DNA of 64,000 bases, taken from Streptomyces himalayensis subsp. himalayensis (GTDB taxonomy: Bacteria > Actinomycetota > Actinomycetes > Streptomycetales > Streptomycetaceae). The DNA is taken from positions 111,637 through 175,636 of the forward strand of contig NZ_JACEHE010000018.1 of NCBI RefSeq assembly GCF_013778455.1, in the 5' to 3' direction. A program made the position numbers and the translations under genes. Below are positions 33,023 to 40,285 of this stretch, in pieces. Positions within the stretch are counted from its first letter, which is position 1. Each line of letters opens with the position of its first letter. Under the pieces are notes generated by a model. The model had not been told where the DNA came from. It worked only from the letters and a program-made list of their open reading frames with translations, and searched no databases.

Positions 33023-34234
33023 ATGGTCTCTCGCGTACGCGTCTGGCTCAACCGCACGTACGCGGAGAACGTCTTCTTCATGGATCAGCTACGGTCCAAT
33101 CCCCATGGCGCCCGGGTCGAGATCCATGCCACCCACGGTGATCCCGACTCGCCGGTCCTGGCCGCCGCGGACACCGCGGCGCTGGAGCCCGAGGGCCTGT
33201 CCCCCGCCGCATACGTCGAATACGCGCTGGCGCAGTGCGCCCAGCTCGCGATCGACGTCTTCGTGCCGGTGCTGCACCAGGGAGTCATCGCGGCGCACCG
33301 CGAGGACTTCGCCGCCCTCGGCACCGTACTGCTGGCCCCGCCGGCCGAGGCCATCGCCACCTTCCAGGACAAGGCCGTCGCCTATGAAGCGGCGGCGACC
33401 GCCGGGGTTCCGGTGCCGCCGTGGTGGCGAGTGCGCACTGAGGACGAGCTGGTCGCGGCCGTCGAGGCGATCGAGGCCACGGGCCACAAGGCGTGCTTCA
33501 AGCCCGCGGCCGGGGCGGGCGGTGTCGGCTTCCGCGTCGTCACGCGCTCCGCGTTCTCGCTGATGCACCTGACCGGCTTCCCCAGCCCGTACGTCCCGTT
33601 GAACCTGGTCGTCGACGCCCTGCGTGACGCCGACGAGCCCGTGGACTGGCTGGTCATGCCGCGGCTGGACGAGCCCGAGGTGTCCGTGGACTGCCTCACC
33701 GGGCCGGACGGCCGGGTCCGTATGGCGGTGGGCCGCACCAAGCACGGCCGCCGCCGCGGCTTCACGCTCCACCCGTCCTGGACCGAGCCGTCCCGCCGCC
33801 TCGCCGAGACCTTCGGGCTGCACTGGCTCACCAACATCCAGTACCGCCTCCATGACGGCGAACCGGTCCTCATGGACGTCAACACCCGCCCGGCGGGCGG
33901 TCTCCACCAGCTCTCCCAGTGCGGGCTGAACGCCCCGTGGTCCGCCGTCCGCCTGGCACTCGGCGAGGACCCCGGCGATCTGACACCGGACTTCCTGGGC
34001 CCGGACTACGCGGTGGTCGCGGGGCCCCGGCCGGTGCGTCCGGTGACGCTCCCTCAGCAGCGGACGGACTCCCTGCCGCTCGTACCGGCGCCCTCCTCGG
34101 GACCGGTTCCCGAGGCGGCACCGGCGTCCGCAGCAGCGGTGGCACCGGCTGCCGCCGCAGGGGTGGCACCAGCTGCCTCGGCGGCACAGGCTGCCGCCAT
34201 CGCACCGGCTGCCTCAGTCGCGCCGGGTCCTTAG
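33023..34234 (+). CDS. ATP-grasp-domain protein with Ala/Pro-rich tail
   Basis: A 403-residue ATP-grasp ligase-like protein. The N-terminal preATP-grasp part begins VWLNRTYAENVFFMDQLR. ATP-grasp features are FQDKAVAYEAAATAGVPVPPWW, CFKPAAGAGGVGFRVV (nucleotide-binding strand-loop), MPRLDEPEVSVDCL and MDVNTRPAGGLHQLSQCGLN (metal-binding DVNTR). The last 60 residues are low-complexity Ala/Pro, encoded by degenerate repeats. GGAAGG lies upstream of ATG 33023. Such enzymes join a carboxylate to an amine or thiol using ATP. No partner gene is obvious, so the substrate is unknown. The 3' end is part of a 124-bp-period duplication. Confidence 0.8.
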   Translation: MVSRVRVWLNRTYAENVFFMDQLRSNPHGARVEIHATHGDPDSPVLAAADTAALEPEGLSPAAYVEYALAQCAQLAIDVFVPVLHQGVIAAHREDFAALGTVLLAPPAEAIATFQDKAVAYEAAATAGVPVPPWWRVRTEDELVAAVEAIEATGHKACFKPAAGAGGVGFRVVTRSAFSLMHLTGFPSPYVPLNLVVDALRDADEPVDWLVMPRLDEPEVSVDCLTGPDGRVRMAVGRTKHGRRRGFTLHPSWTEPSRRLAETFGLHWLTNIQYRLHDGEPVLMDVNTRPAGGLHQLSQCGLNAPWSAVRLALGEDPGDLTPDFLGPDYAVVAGPRPVRPVTLPQQRTDSLPLVPAPSSGPVPEAAPASAAAVAPAAAAGVAPAASAAQAAAIAPAASVAPGP

Positions 34235-34428
34235 GCCGCAGCAGCGGAACGGGCCCCGGCGGATGCGGATCCGCCAATCGCCGAGTCAGCGCCCGGCCGC
34301 AGGGATGGCACCGGCTGCCTCCGTCTCGTCGGCTGCCTCAGTCGCGCCGGCTCCTTAGGCCGCAGCGACGGAGCGCGCCCCCGGCAGATGCGGATCCGCC
34401 GATCGCCTGAGTCAGCGCCCCGGCCGCA
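34207..34428. repeat. Tandem duplication (~124-bp offset) of the convergent 3' ends
   Basis: Segment 34207-34301 is repeated with changes at 34331-34428. Both begin GGCTGCCTCAGTCGCGCCGG and contain TCCTTAGGCCGCAG, GCGGATCCGCC and GAGTCAGCGCCC. Copy one carries the ATP-grasp stop; copy two carries the dehydratase stop, so each gene end has an echo in the other copy. Confidence 0.88.
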
Positions 34429-36205
34429 TGGCGTGCTGCGCGGCCAGACGTACGGGGGCGTTCTGAGCGCCGTAGCCGCGGTAGCCCCCGTCGCGCTGGA
34501 CGAGCTCGAAGAAGATGCGCCCGACGGTCTCGGTGTAGCAGTGGCGGAACTCGCCGTGCTCGTCGCGGTCGTAGAGGATGCCGAGTTCGCGGTAGGTCTC
34601 CAGCTCGCCGGGGGTGAACTCGTAGCGGGCGGCCAGGTCGTCGTAGTAGTTGACGGGCACCGGCACGAGCCGTCCTCCGGCCTCCCTGATGCGGCGGACT
34701 GCGGTGACGATGTCGTCTACGGCGAACGCGATGTGCTGGGCTCGGCCGCTCTCGTCGGTCGGGGCGGGTCCGACGCTCAGCGCGATCCGCACGCTGCCGT
34801 CGGGGTTGGTGACGGCGCGGCTGCGCAGCAGTCCGTACGGGTCGGCGACATCCACGCTCTCCTGCGAATGGAGCCCGAGCACGCTGCGGTGGAAGAGGGC
34901 GGCCTCGTCGAACTGGTGCCAGGGCTGGGTGAGCGCCAGGTGGTCGATGCCGCGGACGCCGGTGCCTGCTGCGGGGGCGTGGTCGACGGGCGTGAAGTCG
35001 CCGGTCCAGCTGGGGAGTTCGGGTTGATCAGTGGCGCAGAAGAACAGTTGCGTGCCATCGGGGGCGGCCACCGCGTCGAGCGGCGCGTCTTCAGGGGCAC
35101 GGCGGCGCGGCAGCACGGGGGCGAGGAGAGCCTCGGCGCGCCGGGCGGCGACGGCCGGGTCCGGGGACTCCAGGCCTATGGCGGCGAGGGAGAGGGCATC
35201 GCGCCTGTCGACCGGACCGGTGTTGAGCAGGACGCGGGCGTCGCCCTGCTGCCAGAGCTCCACCGGCTTGCTGCGGTGCCTGGCGGTGCGGGCGAAGCCG
35301 AGCGCGCCGAGCAGCGCGGAGGCCGGTTCGGCGTCGGGTGTGACGAGTTCGGCGAAGGCGACGCCGGTGGGCACGACCGGGGCCGGCGGGGTGGCCAGGC
35401 TGGTGGCCTCCTGCAGGACGATCAGTGAGCGCTGGGCGTCGACGGCGGTCGGGCGCGCGTCGGCCTGTCGGAAGACGTCGTTGAAGACCTCGAGCGAGAG
35501 CGGCCCCTGATAGCCGGCGCGTACGACATGGCCGAGGAGCCCGGCGACGTCGAAGCCGCCCTGCCCCGGGAAGCAGCGGTAGTGGCGGCTCCACTGCAGC
35601 ACGTCCATGGCCATCAACGGGGCGTCGGCCAGCTGCAGGAAGAAGATCTTGTCTCCGGGGATGTCCTCGATGCCCTTGGGGTCGGAGCCGCGAGCGAGGA
35701 TGTGGAAGCTGTCCAGGCAGGTGCCGAGCGCCGGGTGGTCGGCAGCCTCGACGATGCGCCAGGCGTGGTCGTACGTGTTGACGTGCCGGCCCCACGCGAG
35801 CGCCTCGTAGGCGACGCGGATGCCGTACGCCTGTGCCAGCTCGGCGAGCCGGCGCAGTTGCGCGGCGGCGAGCGCGTCGTCGTCCACGGCGAGCGGCGAG
35901 ACGCTGGAGCACACGAGCACCGTGTCGGCGCCCAGCCGCCGCATCAGCCGGAACTTGTGCTCGGCCCGGCGCAGATTGCGGGTGAAGTTGTCCTCCGGGA
36001 CGGCCTCGATGTCGCGCATCGGCTGGTAGAGGTCGATGGTGAGGCCGAGGTCGGCGGTGCGGGCGCGGATCTCCTCCGGGGTGAGGGGGCTGGCGAGGAG
36101 ATCGTTCTCGAAGATCTCCACGCCGTCGAAGCCCGCCCGTGCCGCCGCGGTGAGTTTCTCGGTGAGGGGGCCGCTGAGCGAGACGGTGGCGATGGACGTA
36201 CGCAC
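34412..36205 (-). CDS. 3-Dehydroshikimate dehydratase, TIM barrel fused to HPPD-like VOC domain (QsuB-like)
   Basis: A 597-residue fusion. Residues 1 to about 280 form a xylose-isomerase-like TIM barrel with metal and catalytic residues in GFDGVEIFENDL, YEALAWGRHVNTYDHAW, CLDSFHIL, LQLADAP and LSLEVFNDVFR. Residues about 295-597 are two VOC modules resembling 4-hydroxyphenylpyruvate dioxygenase (GIDHLALTQPWHQFDEAALF, QHIAFAVDDI, GRIFFELVQRDGGYRGYG). This architecture matches bacterial dehydratases that turn 3-dehydroshikimate into protocatechuate. GTG 36205 follows AAGGAG at seven bases. It lies downstream of the shikimate/quinate dehydrogenase, separated by a tandem-repeat array, and was probably once its operon partner. 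Confidence 0.88.
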   Translation of the reverse strand: MRTSIATVSLSGPLTEKLTAAARAGFDGVEIFENDLLASPLTPEEIRARTADLGLTIDLYQPMRDIEAVPEDNFTRNLRRAEHKFRLMRRLGADTVLVCSSVSPLAVDDDALAAAQLRRLAELAQAYGIRVAYEALAWGRHVNTYDHAWRIVEAADHPALGTCLDSFHILARGSDPKGIEDIPGDKIFFLQLADAPLMAMDVLQWSRHYRCFPGQGGFDVAGLLGHVVRAGYQGPLSLEVFNDVFRQADARPTAVDAQRSLIVLQEATSLATPPAPVVPTGVAFAELVTPDAEPASALLGALGFARTARHRSKPVELWQQGDARVLLNTGPVDRRDALSLAAIGLESPDPAVAARRAEALLAPVLPRRRAPEDAPLDAVAAPDGTQLFFCATDQPELPSWTGDFTPVDHAPAAGTGVRGIDHLALTQPWHQFDEAALFHRSVLGLHSQESVDVADPYGLLRSRAVTNPDGSVRIALSVGPAPTDESGRAQHIAFAVDDIVTAVRRIREAGGRLVPVPVNYYDDLAARYEFTPGELETYRELGILYDRDEHGEFRHCYTETVGRIFFELVQRDGGYRGYGAQNAPVRLAAQHAMRPGR

Positions 36206-36265
36206 GGCGGTGCTCCTTCGGGGTCGGTGCTGTGTCGGGGGCTGGCTCCGAGGACGGGACACGCT
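36206..36265. other. Leader between repeat array and dehydratase gene
   Basis: 60 bp holding the AAGGAG ribosome binding site of the dehydratase gene. No promoter is visible between the array and the start. Confidence 0.4.
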
Positions 36266-36587
36266 CGGGCCGGTCTGACTCGGAGGCCGGGCCGGCTCGG
36301 CCGATCTGCCTCGGAGGCCGGGTCCGGCTCGGGAGCCGGGTCAGCCTCGAAGGCCCGGACACGGGCTCGGGCCGATCTGCCTCGGAGCCAGGCCAAGCTC
36401 GGAAGCGGGGTCAGGTTCGGAGGCCGGATCAGGTTCGGAGGCCGGGTCCGGCTCGGAGCGGGTCCGGCTCGGAGGCCGGATCAGGTTCGGAGGCCGAGTC
36501 CGGCTCGGAGCGGGTCCGGCTCGGAGGCCGGATCAGGTTCGGAGGCCGAGTCCGGCTCGGAGGCCGGGTCCGGCTCGGAGACCGGTC
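36266..36587. repeat. About 320-bp array of 16-18-bp tandem repeats reaching the shikimate dehydrogenase stop
   Basis: Units are variants of TCGGAGGCCGGATCAGGT. The part nearest the gene has a higher-order pattern: the blocks starting at 36417, 36469 and 36521 each contain two 18-bp units plus a third unit of 16 or 18 bp. Upstream units (36266-36416) are degenerate. On the coding (minus) strand units start TGA or GGA, and the last partial unit contains the stop codon of the dehydrogenase gene. Confidence 0.92.
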
Positions 36588-37470
36588 AGGCGCGAGCTCC
36601 GGCGGCGCCCGCCAGCTCCGCGATGTCGGCGAGCATTCGGGTGCTGTCGGGCTCCCTGCCGGTGAACAGCCGGAACGCGTCGACGGCCTGGAAGACGGCC
36701 ATGCCGCCGCCGTCGAGCGTGGCGCAGCCGCGCGCACGGGCCGTGCGCAGCAGCTTGGTCTCCAGCGGCCGGTAGACCACCTCGGCGATCCACAGGTCCG
36801 GGTGGAGCAGCTCGGCGGGGAACGGGAGTCCGGGGTGCGCGGCCATGCCGGTGGGCGTGGCGTGCACGATGCCGTCGGCGCCCGCGATGAGGTCCCGGAG
36901 TGCGTCCGGAGCGGCGGGCGTCGCCCGTCCGTCGCCGAAGTGGCGGTTGAGGGAGGCGGCGAGAGCGGCCGCCCGCTCCGGCAGCGCGTCGACGACGGTG
37001 AGCCGCCCGGCGCCCAGGGTGAGCAGGGCGTGCGCCACTGCGGCGCCGGCGCCTCCCGCGCCGAGCTGCACGACCTGGTCGAGCGAGGCGTCCGGCAGCC
37101 CACGGGCGAACGAGGCGGCGAAGCCCGTGACGTCGGTGTTGTGCCCGACGGCCCGGCCGTCCTCGAAGACGACGGTGTTGACAGCGCCGAGGGCCTCGGC
37201 GCCCGGGGCGATCGCGTCGAGGTGCTCGATGACGAGCTGCTTGCACGGGTGGGTGATGTTCAGCCCGTCGTAGCCCAGGTCGCGGGCGGCCCGGAGCAGG
37301 TCGCCGACCTCGTCGGCCGTGACACCGAGGACATCGATGTCGATCAGCCGGTAGAGGTAGCGCAGGCCTTGGCGGTCGGCCTCGCGCTCGTGGAGCGCCG
37401 GGCTGAGCGAGGGCCCGATGCCGGCGCCGATCAGGCCGATGAGGAAGGAGTCCTGGGTCCTGGATGCCAT
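36586..37470 (-). CDS. Shikimate/quinate 5-dehydrogenase-like protein
   Basis: A 294-residue dehydrogenase interconverting quinate or shikimate and the 3-dehydro compounds. The substrate-binding motif GPSLSPALHE lies near residue 18-27. The catalytic lysine is in NITHPCKQ (about 68-75), with the catalytic aspartate in HNTDVTGF. The Rossmann motif is GAGGAGAAVAHAL. ATG 37470 follows AGAGG. Flanking genes (3-dehydroshikimate dehydratase, TetR, MHS transporter) argue for a catabolic quinate/shikimate role rather than aroE biosynthesis. A perfect palindrome lies 31 bp upstream of the start. Confidence 0.88.
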   Translation of the reverse strand: MASRTQDSFLIGLIGAGIGPSLSPALHEREADRQGLRYLYRLIDIDVLGVTADEVGDLLRAARDLGYDGLNITHPCKQLVIEHLDAIAPGAEALGAVNTVVFEDGRAVGHNTDVTGFAASFARGLPDASLDQVVQLGAGGAGAAVAHALLTLGAGRLTVVDALPERAAALAASLNRHFGDGRATPAAPDALRDLIAGADGIVHATPTGMAAHPGLPFPAELLHPDLWIAEVVYRPLETKLLRTARARGCATLDGGGMAVFQAVDAFRLFTGREPDSTRMLADIAELAGAAGARA

Positions 37471-37500
37471 CGCTGCCTCTCGCCGCATTCTGCGTAATGT

Positions 37501-37514
37501 ACGAACTGGTTCGT
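37501..37514. promoter_or_regulatory. Operator palindrome between shikimate dehydrogenase and TetR genes
   Basis: ACGAAC-TG-GTTCGT, a perfect 14-bp palindrome 31 bp upstream of the dehydrogenase start and about 240 bp before the TetR start. Probably bound by the adjacent TetR protein. Confidence 0.6.
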
Positions 37515-37649
37515 TAGTCATATCAGGCGGTCGGCTCCATAGGAAGACCTCGCCGGAAGCTCCGGGGTCTCCGCGGAACGTTGATCTACCGGGATCCACG
37601 AGCGGGACCGGCTTCTACAATCGCGAGCATCGGACGGCCCAAGCTCCGC

Positions 37650-37728
37650 CCCGCACCAGCAGGTCGCCCGAAGGCCCCCGCCCCGCCGCGCACCAGCCCG
37701 AAGGTCCCCGCCTCGCCCCGCACCAGCG
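37650..37728. repeat. Loose direct repeats upstream of the TetR gene
   Basis: GCACCAGC recurs at about 37653, 37690 and 37720 within similar C-rich sequence containing GCCCGAAGG; spacing is uneven (37 and 30 bp). Confidence 0.5.
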
Positions 37729-37751
37729 CCTCACCCAGAAGGAACCAACGG

Positions 37752-38417
37752 ATGACCACCGTCGAAGAACCGGCCCGCCCCGGCGGACGCATCCGCGACG
37801 CCGCCCGCACCAAGGCCGAGATCCTCGACGTGGCGACGCAGGAGTTCGCCCGCGCCGGGTACATGGGTGCCCGCGTCGATGAGATCGCGGCCCGCACCCG
37901 TACCACGAAGCGGATGATCTACTACTACTTCGGCGGCAAGGAACAGCTCTTCACGGCCGTCCTGGAGCGCGCGTACTCGGTGATCCGCCAGGCCGAGCAG
38001 GAACTCGACGTCGAGCATCTCGACCCGGTGGCGGCCATCCGCCGGCTGGCCGAGCTCACCTTCGACCACCATGAGGCGCACCCCGACTTCATCCGGCTGG
38101 TCAGCATCGAGAACATCCACGAGGCGGAGCACATCGCCGCATCCGAGGTGCTCGGCAAGCTCAGTTCGCCCGCGATCGAGGTGATCCGGCGGATCCTCGA
38201 GGCGGGCCGGGCATCGGGCCTGTTCACGGCCGATGTCGACGCGGTGGACCTGCACGCGATGATCAGTTCGTTCTGCTTCTTCCGGGTCGCCAACCGGCAC
38301 ACGTTCGGCGCCCTCTTCGGCCGCGACCTGGTCGCCGCGGACCAGCGGGAGCACTACCGGAACATGCTGGGCGACATGGTCATCGCCTACCTCACGGCGG
38401 ACCGCTCGGCGGACTGA
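37752..38417 (+). CDS. TetR-family transcriptional regulator
   Basis: A 221-residue repressor. The N-terminal helix-turn-helix is clear: RTKAEILDVATQEFARAGYMGARVDEIAARTRTTKRMIYYYFGGKEQLF, a block typical of TetR proteins, residues about 19-68. The C-terminal helical domain (EAHPDFIRLVSIENIHEAEH, FCFFRVANRHTFGALFGRDL) resembles regulators of aromatic or hydroaromatic acid catabolism. ATG 37752 follows AAGGA; the upstream open frame passes through repeats and is not used. It lies between the divergent shikimate dehydrogenase gene and the downstream transporter gene; palindromes precede both. Confidence 0.9.
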   Translation: MTTVEEPARPGGRIRDAARTKAEILDVATQEFARAGYMGARVDEIAARTRTTKRMIYYYFGGKEQLFTAVLERAYSVIRQAEQELDVEHLDPVAAIRRLAELTFDHHEAHPDFIRLVSIENIHEAEHIAASEVLGKLSSPAIEVIRRILEAGRASGLFTADVDAVDLHAMISSFCFFRVANRHTFGALFGRDLVAADQREHYRNMLGDMVIAYLTADRSAD

Positions 38418-38490
38418 ACACCGGGTCCCGGCGGACCGCCCGCGGACTGAACACCGATCCCGGCGGACCGCTCGCGGACTGATCACCGGA
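38411..38490. repeat. 32-33-bp direct repeats containing the TetR stop codon
   Basis: Units start at 38411, 38444 and 38476 (the third partial): CGGACTGAACACCG, then CCCGGCGGACCGC. The first contains the last codons and TGA stop of the TetR gene. Confidence 0.88.
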
Positions 38491-38520
38491 TGTGCGGCGG
38501 ACCGGTTTCTGCGCGACCTC

Positions 38521-38549
38521 TTGACAGGTGCGACACGCGGCTGCAACAT
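38521..38549 (+). promoter_or_regulatory. Promoter of the MHS transporter gene
   Basis: TTGACA (38521-38526), 17-bp spacer, CAACAT (38544-38549). The predicted transcription start near 38556 is about 140 bp before GTG 38697. Confidence 0.5.
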
Positions 38550-38564
38550 CCGTAGCCACTCGCT

Positions 38565-38586
38565 ATTAACTATCCAGTGAGTTAAT
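38565..38586. promoter_or_regulatory. Inverted repeat just downstream of the transporter promoter
   Basis: ATTAACT-N8-AGTTAAT, a perfect 7-bp inverted repeat in an otherwise GC-rich region, positioned to block transcription when bound. It differs in sequence from the ACGAAC palindrome at 37501. Confidence 0.55.
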
Positions 38587-38696
38587 CACCCGCCTTCCGA
38601 CCGGAGCGCCGGTGACAGCCGACCCCCGACCCTCAGGGCCCGGCACTTTCCCCCTCACCCGCTCTACCCTTCTCCGGAAGTCCCCAAGGAGCCGCC

Positions 38697-40037
38697 GTGA
38701 CCGTCCCCGACGCCCACCAGGGCCAGCCGCGTAAGGCAGCGCTCGCTGCCTGGATCGGCAGCGCCCTTGAGTACTACGACTTCTTCATCTACGGCAGCGC
38801 CGCCGCGCTGATCTTCCCGAAGATCTTCTTCGACGAGTCGGACCCGGCCACTGCGACCCTGCTGTCGCTGGCCACCTTCGGCGTCGCGTACGCGGCCCGT
38901 CCGATCGGCGCGCTCTTCCTGGGCCATTTCGGAGACCGCCTGGGCCGCAAGAAGATCATGGTCTTCACGCTGATGCTGATGGGCCTGTCCACCTTCCTCA
39001 TCGGCTGTCTGCCGACAAGGGAACAGGTCGGCACGCTCGCCCCGGTGCTCCTCGTGCTGTGCCGCGTCCTGCAGGGCATCTCCGCGGCCGGCGAGCAGGC
39101 GAGCGCCAACTCCATGACGCTGGAACACGCACCGCCGCACCGCCGCGGCTACTTCACGAGCTTCACGCTCAACGGCACACAAGCGGGCCAGCTCCTCGCC
39201 ACCCTCGCCTTCATCCCGATCGCAGCCCTCCCCGAGGACCAGCTGCTCTCCTGGGGCTGGCGCATCCCGTTCTGGCTCAGCGTCGCCGTCGCCGTGGTCG
39301 GGTACGTCATCCGCCGCACGCTCGAGGAGACCCCCGCCTTCACCCAGCAGGCCGAGACCGAGGGCGTGGCCAAGCTTCCGCTGCTTGTGCTGTTCCGCGA
39401 GCACTGGGCGGATGTGCTGCGCGTCATCGCCGGCGCCCTGGTCGCGTCGGTCAGCACGATCTTCACCGTCTGGGCCCTGGCCTACGCGACGAGCGACTCG
39501 GTCGGCATGGACCGCTCGAGCATGCTGTGGGTGGGCGCGCTCGCCAACCTGGTCGCCCTCGGCGCCATCCCGCTGTGGGCCAAGCTCTCCGACCGCATCG
39601 GCCGCAGGCCGGTGTTCCTGACCGGCGCGGCCGGCAGCGCGGTCATGATGTTCGCCTACCTCTGGGCCATCTCCACCGGCTCGTACCCCCTGGTGCTGAT
39701 CCTCGGCATCGTCACCTTCGGCGTCGTCTACAGCGCCGCCAACGGCATCTGGCCGTCCTTCTACGGCGAGATGTTCTCCACGCGCGTACGGCTGTCGGGC
39801 ATGGCCATCGGTACGCAGATCGGCTTCGCCGTCGCCGGGTTCGCTGTGACGTTCGCGGCCCAGATCGCCGGCCCGAACGGTGACGACTGGTCGGCCGTGG
39901 CTCTGTTCACCGCGGCGCTCTGCGTCCCGCCGGTGCTCGCCGCGCTCACCGCACGCGAGACCCACAAGGTGCCGACGGAGCAGCTCGGTCTGCGGGAGCC
40001 GCAGGAGGCGACCGGCCGGGAGACCGTGGCGGCCTGA
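38697..40037 (+). CDS. MFS metabolite:H+ symporter, shikimate/aromatic acid type
   Basis: A 446-residue MHS-family proton symporter with about twelve helices. Markers are IGSALEYYDFFIYGSAAAL, GDRLGRKKIMVFTL, CRVLQGISAAGEQASANS and SDRIGRRPVFLTGAAG. The family includes shikimate and dicarboxylate importers, which fits the neighbouring quinate/shikimate catabolic genes. GTG 38697 follows AAGGAG. The promoter region carries a perfect inverted repeat, so expression is probably controlled by the upstream TetR protein. A bidirectional hairpin terminator lies just after the stop. Confidence 0.9.
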   Translation: MTVPDAHQGQPRKAALAAWIGSALEYYDFFIYGSAAALIFPKIFFDESDPATATLLSLATFGVAYAARPIGALFLGHFGDRLGRKKIMVFTLMLMGLSTFLIGCLPTREQVGTLAPVLLVLCRVLQGISAAGEQASANSMTLEHAPPHRRGYFTSFTLNGTQAGQLLATLAFIPIAALPEDQLLSWGWRIPFWLSVAVAVVGYVIRRTLEETPAFTQQAETEGVAKLPLLVLFREHWADVLRVIAGALVASVSTIFTVWALAYATSDSVGMDRSSMLWVGALANLVALGAIPLWAKLSDRIGRRPVFLTGAAGSAVMMFAYLWAISTGSYPLVLILGIVTFGVVYSAANGIWPSFYGEMFSTRVRLSGMAIGTQIGFAVAGFAVTFAAQIAGPNGDDWSAVALFTAALCVPPVLAALTARETHKVPTEQLGLREPQEATGRETVAA

Positions 40038-40052
40038 TCTCTGGCGTGGCGC

Positions 40053-40093
40053 ACTTCGGGGGCCGGCCCGGTGGGGGCCGGCCCCCGAAGTGT
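40053..40093. terminator. Bidirectional terminator between transporter and arabinanase genes
   Basis: An 18-bp perfect stem (40053-40070 with 40076-40093) and a 5-nt loop, followed by TTGTT on the plus strand. It separates two convergent transcription units and lies directly against the stop of the truncated GH43 gene. Confidence 0.85.
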
Positions 40094-40096
40094 TGT

Positions 40097-40285
40097 TCAC
40101 ATGGTGATGACGTCGGTCCAACTGGTCGTCACCAGGTAGTAGTTGCCGTCGTGGTACGAGATCCAGGGGTCGGCGCCCTTCTGGGTCTTGACCGGGTCGG
40201 TGAACGAGGCGGCGCTCGCCGAGGACTGCCCAAGGGACGGCGCGAGGACCAGCGCGGCCAGCAAGGTCAGTAGGCGACGGGCCAT
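40097..40285 (-). pseudogene. 3'-truncated GH43 glycosidase fragment
   Basis: A 62-codon frame with a full signal peptide (MARRLLTLLAALVLAPSLG) followed by the very start of a GH43 arabinofuranosidase-like domain (FTDPVKTQKGADPWISYHDG, then YYLVTTSWTDVITM) and a TGA. GH43 enzymes of this type need several hundred residues, so this is an N-terminal remnant. It starts inside the end of the arabinanase gene (19-bp overlap) with GGAG six bases upstream, suggesting that the intact ancestor was translationally coupled. The strong terminator hairpin begins a few bases past its stop, so the deletion appears to have joined the fragment to the terminator. Confidence 0.75.

Noticed and set aside
30027..34234. 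A siderophore gene cluster suggested by the AlcB-like GNAT and ATP-grasp genes
   Set aside because: No hydroxylase, decarboxylase, NIS synthetase or siderophore transporter is present; the neighbours are a fatty acyl-CoA synthetase and catabolic genes.
32617..36587. CRISPR arrays at the 22-bp and 18-bp repeat regions
   Set aside because: Units are directly adjacent with no unique spacers, units vary, and no cas genes are present.
36232..37497. Long plus-strand frame over the 18-bp array and shikimate dehydrogenase
   Set aside because: Created by the repeat's lack of stops and by the shadow of the dehydrogenase gene; repetitive RIRFGG-like product.
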